Below, in pieces: positions 63,947-64,000 of a DNA stretch of 64,000 nucleotides. The DNA is from JBKECP01 sp047974765 (GTDB lineage: Bacteria; Pseudomonadota; Gammaproteobacteria; Pseudomonadales; Halieaceae). The stretch is taken from the NCBI GenBank assembly GCA_047974765.1, contig JBKECP010000043.1:62001-126000 (forward strand), given 5' to 3'. A program made the position numbers and the translations under genes. The notes beneath the pieces are model-generated. The model saw nothing but the letters and a program-made list of their open reading frames with translations, had not been told where the DNA came from and did not search any database. Positions within the stretch are counted from its first letter, which is position 1; each line of letters starts with the position of its first letter.

Positions 63947-64000
63947 AGCGTTGCACTCTTCGTAAGTTTGATAGCTACCACTGAGTCGTGACCATCCACG

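Overview
The window is a stretch of chromosome from a free-living gammaproteobacterium, most likely in the Cellvibrionales/Pseudomonadales group. This is inferred from the leuCDB-asd-fimV-truA gene order with a divergent LysR gene (the Pseudomonas arrangement), an RND exporter next to a DUF1302 barrel protein, pilus-type FimV, TamAB, a PutA without its own DNA-binding domain beside an Lrp-type regulator, and SutA-like small proteins. Coding density is high. No rRNA, CRISPR array, integrase or intact transposase is visible. One tRNA gene, tRNA-Arg(CCU), is present.

Layout. 1-3.8 kb: end of an RND/MMPL exporter gene and a DUF1302 outer-membrane protein, closed by a strong terminator. 3.9-11.6 kb (minus strand): leuC, leuD, leuB, asd, fimV, truA. 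12.1-13.5 kb: divergent LysR regulator and a small flavodoxin-fold protein. 13.5-13.95 kb: a gene-free patch with a truncated repeat, a 34-bp palindrome made of two perfect DnaA boxes, and AT-rich DNA. 13.96-19.1 kb (minus): rlmKL, a helix-turn-helix protein with a basic tail, and two coupled lipoproteins. 19.4-24.7 kb (plus): ppdK, a cupin, a class V aminotransferase and an OmpA-like lipoprotein. 24.8-30.3 kb (minus): tamB and tamA. 30.6-36.9 kb: a single-domain asparaginase-like protein, a DUF819 membrane protein, and the putR/putA pair. 37.1-42 kb: a duplicated ankyrin-like exported protein, type II NADH dehydrogenase and two unknown genes. 42-48 kb (minus): FadB-like and FadA-like beta-oxidation enzymes, a PlsC-type acyltransferase and an HSL-type hydrolase with a tandem-repeat tail. 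48-55.5 kb: a SutA-like protein, a RecB-like-nuclease-related protein, slyX, yciH, a phage-like orphan, slt, tRNA-Arg and small envelope genes. 55.8-61.8 kb (minus): a TonB-dependent receptor followed by a large internally duplicated acidic lipoprotein. 62-64 kb: a 62-residue SutA-like-motif protein and an exported M20 peptidase.

The most distinctive unit is the receptor/lipoprotein operon (55845-61802). It looks like a SusC/SusD-style uptake pair built on a different lipoprotein fold, and a Pho-box-like site lies upstream. Other non-routine content includes two families of short dispersed repeats with inverted termini in intergenic DNA: family 1 at about 11.8, 36.9 and 62.1 kb with a doubtful copy at 49.8 kb, and family 2 at 13.6 and 45.6 kb. 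There are also the DnaA-box palindrome and a 12-bp coding minisatellite. Functions are assigned by motif and similarity recognition from memory only; no database search was run.
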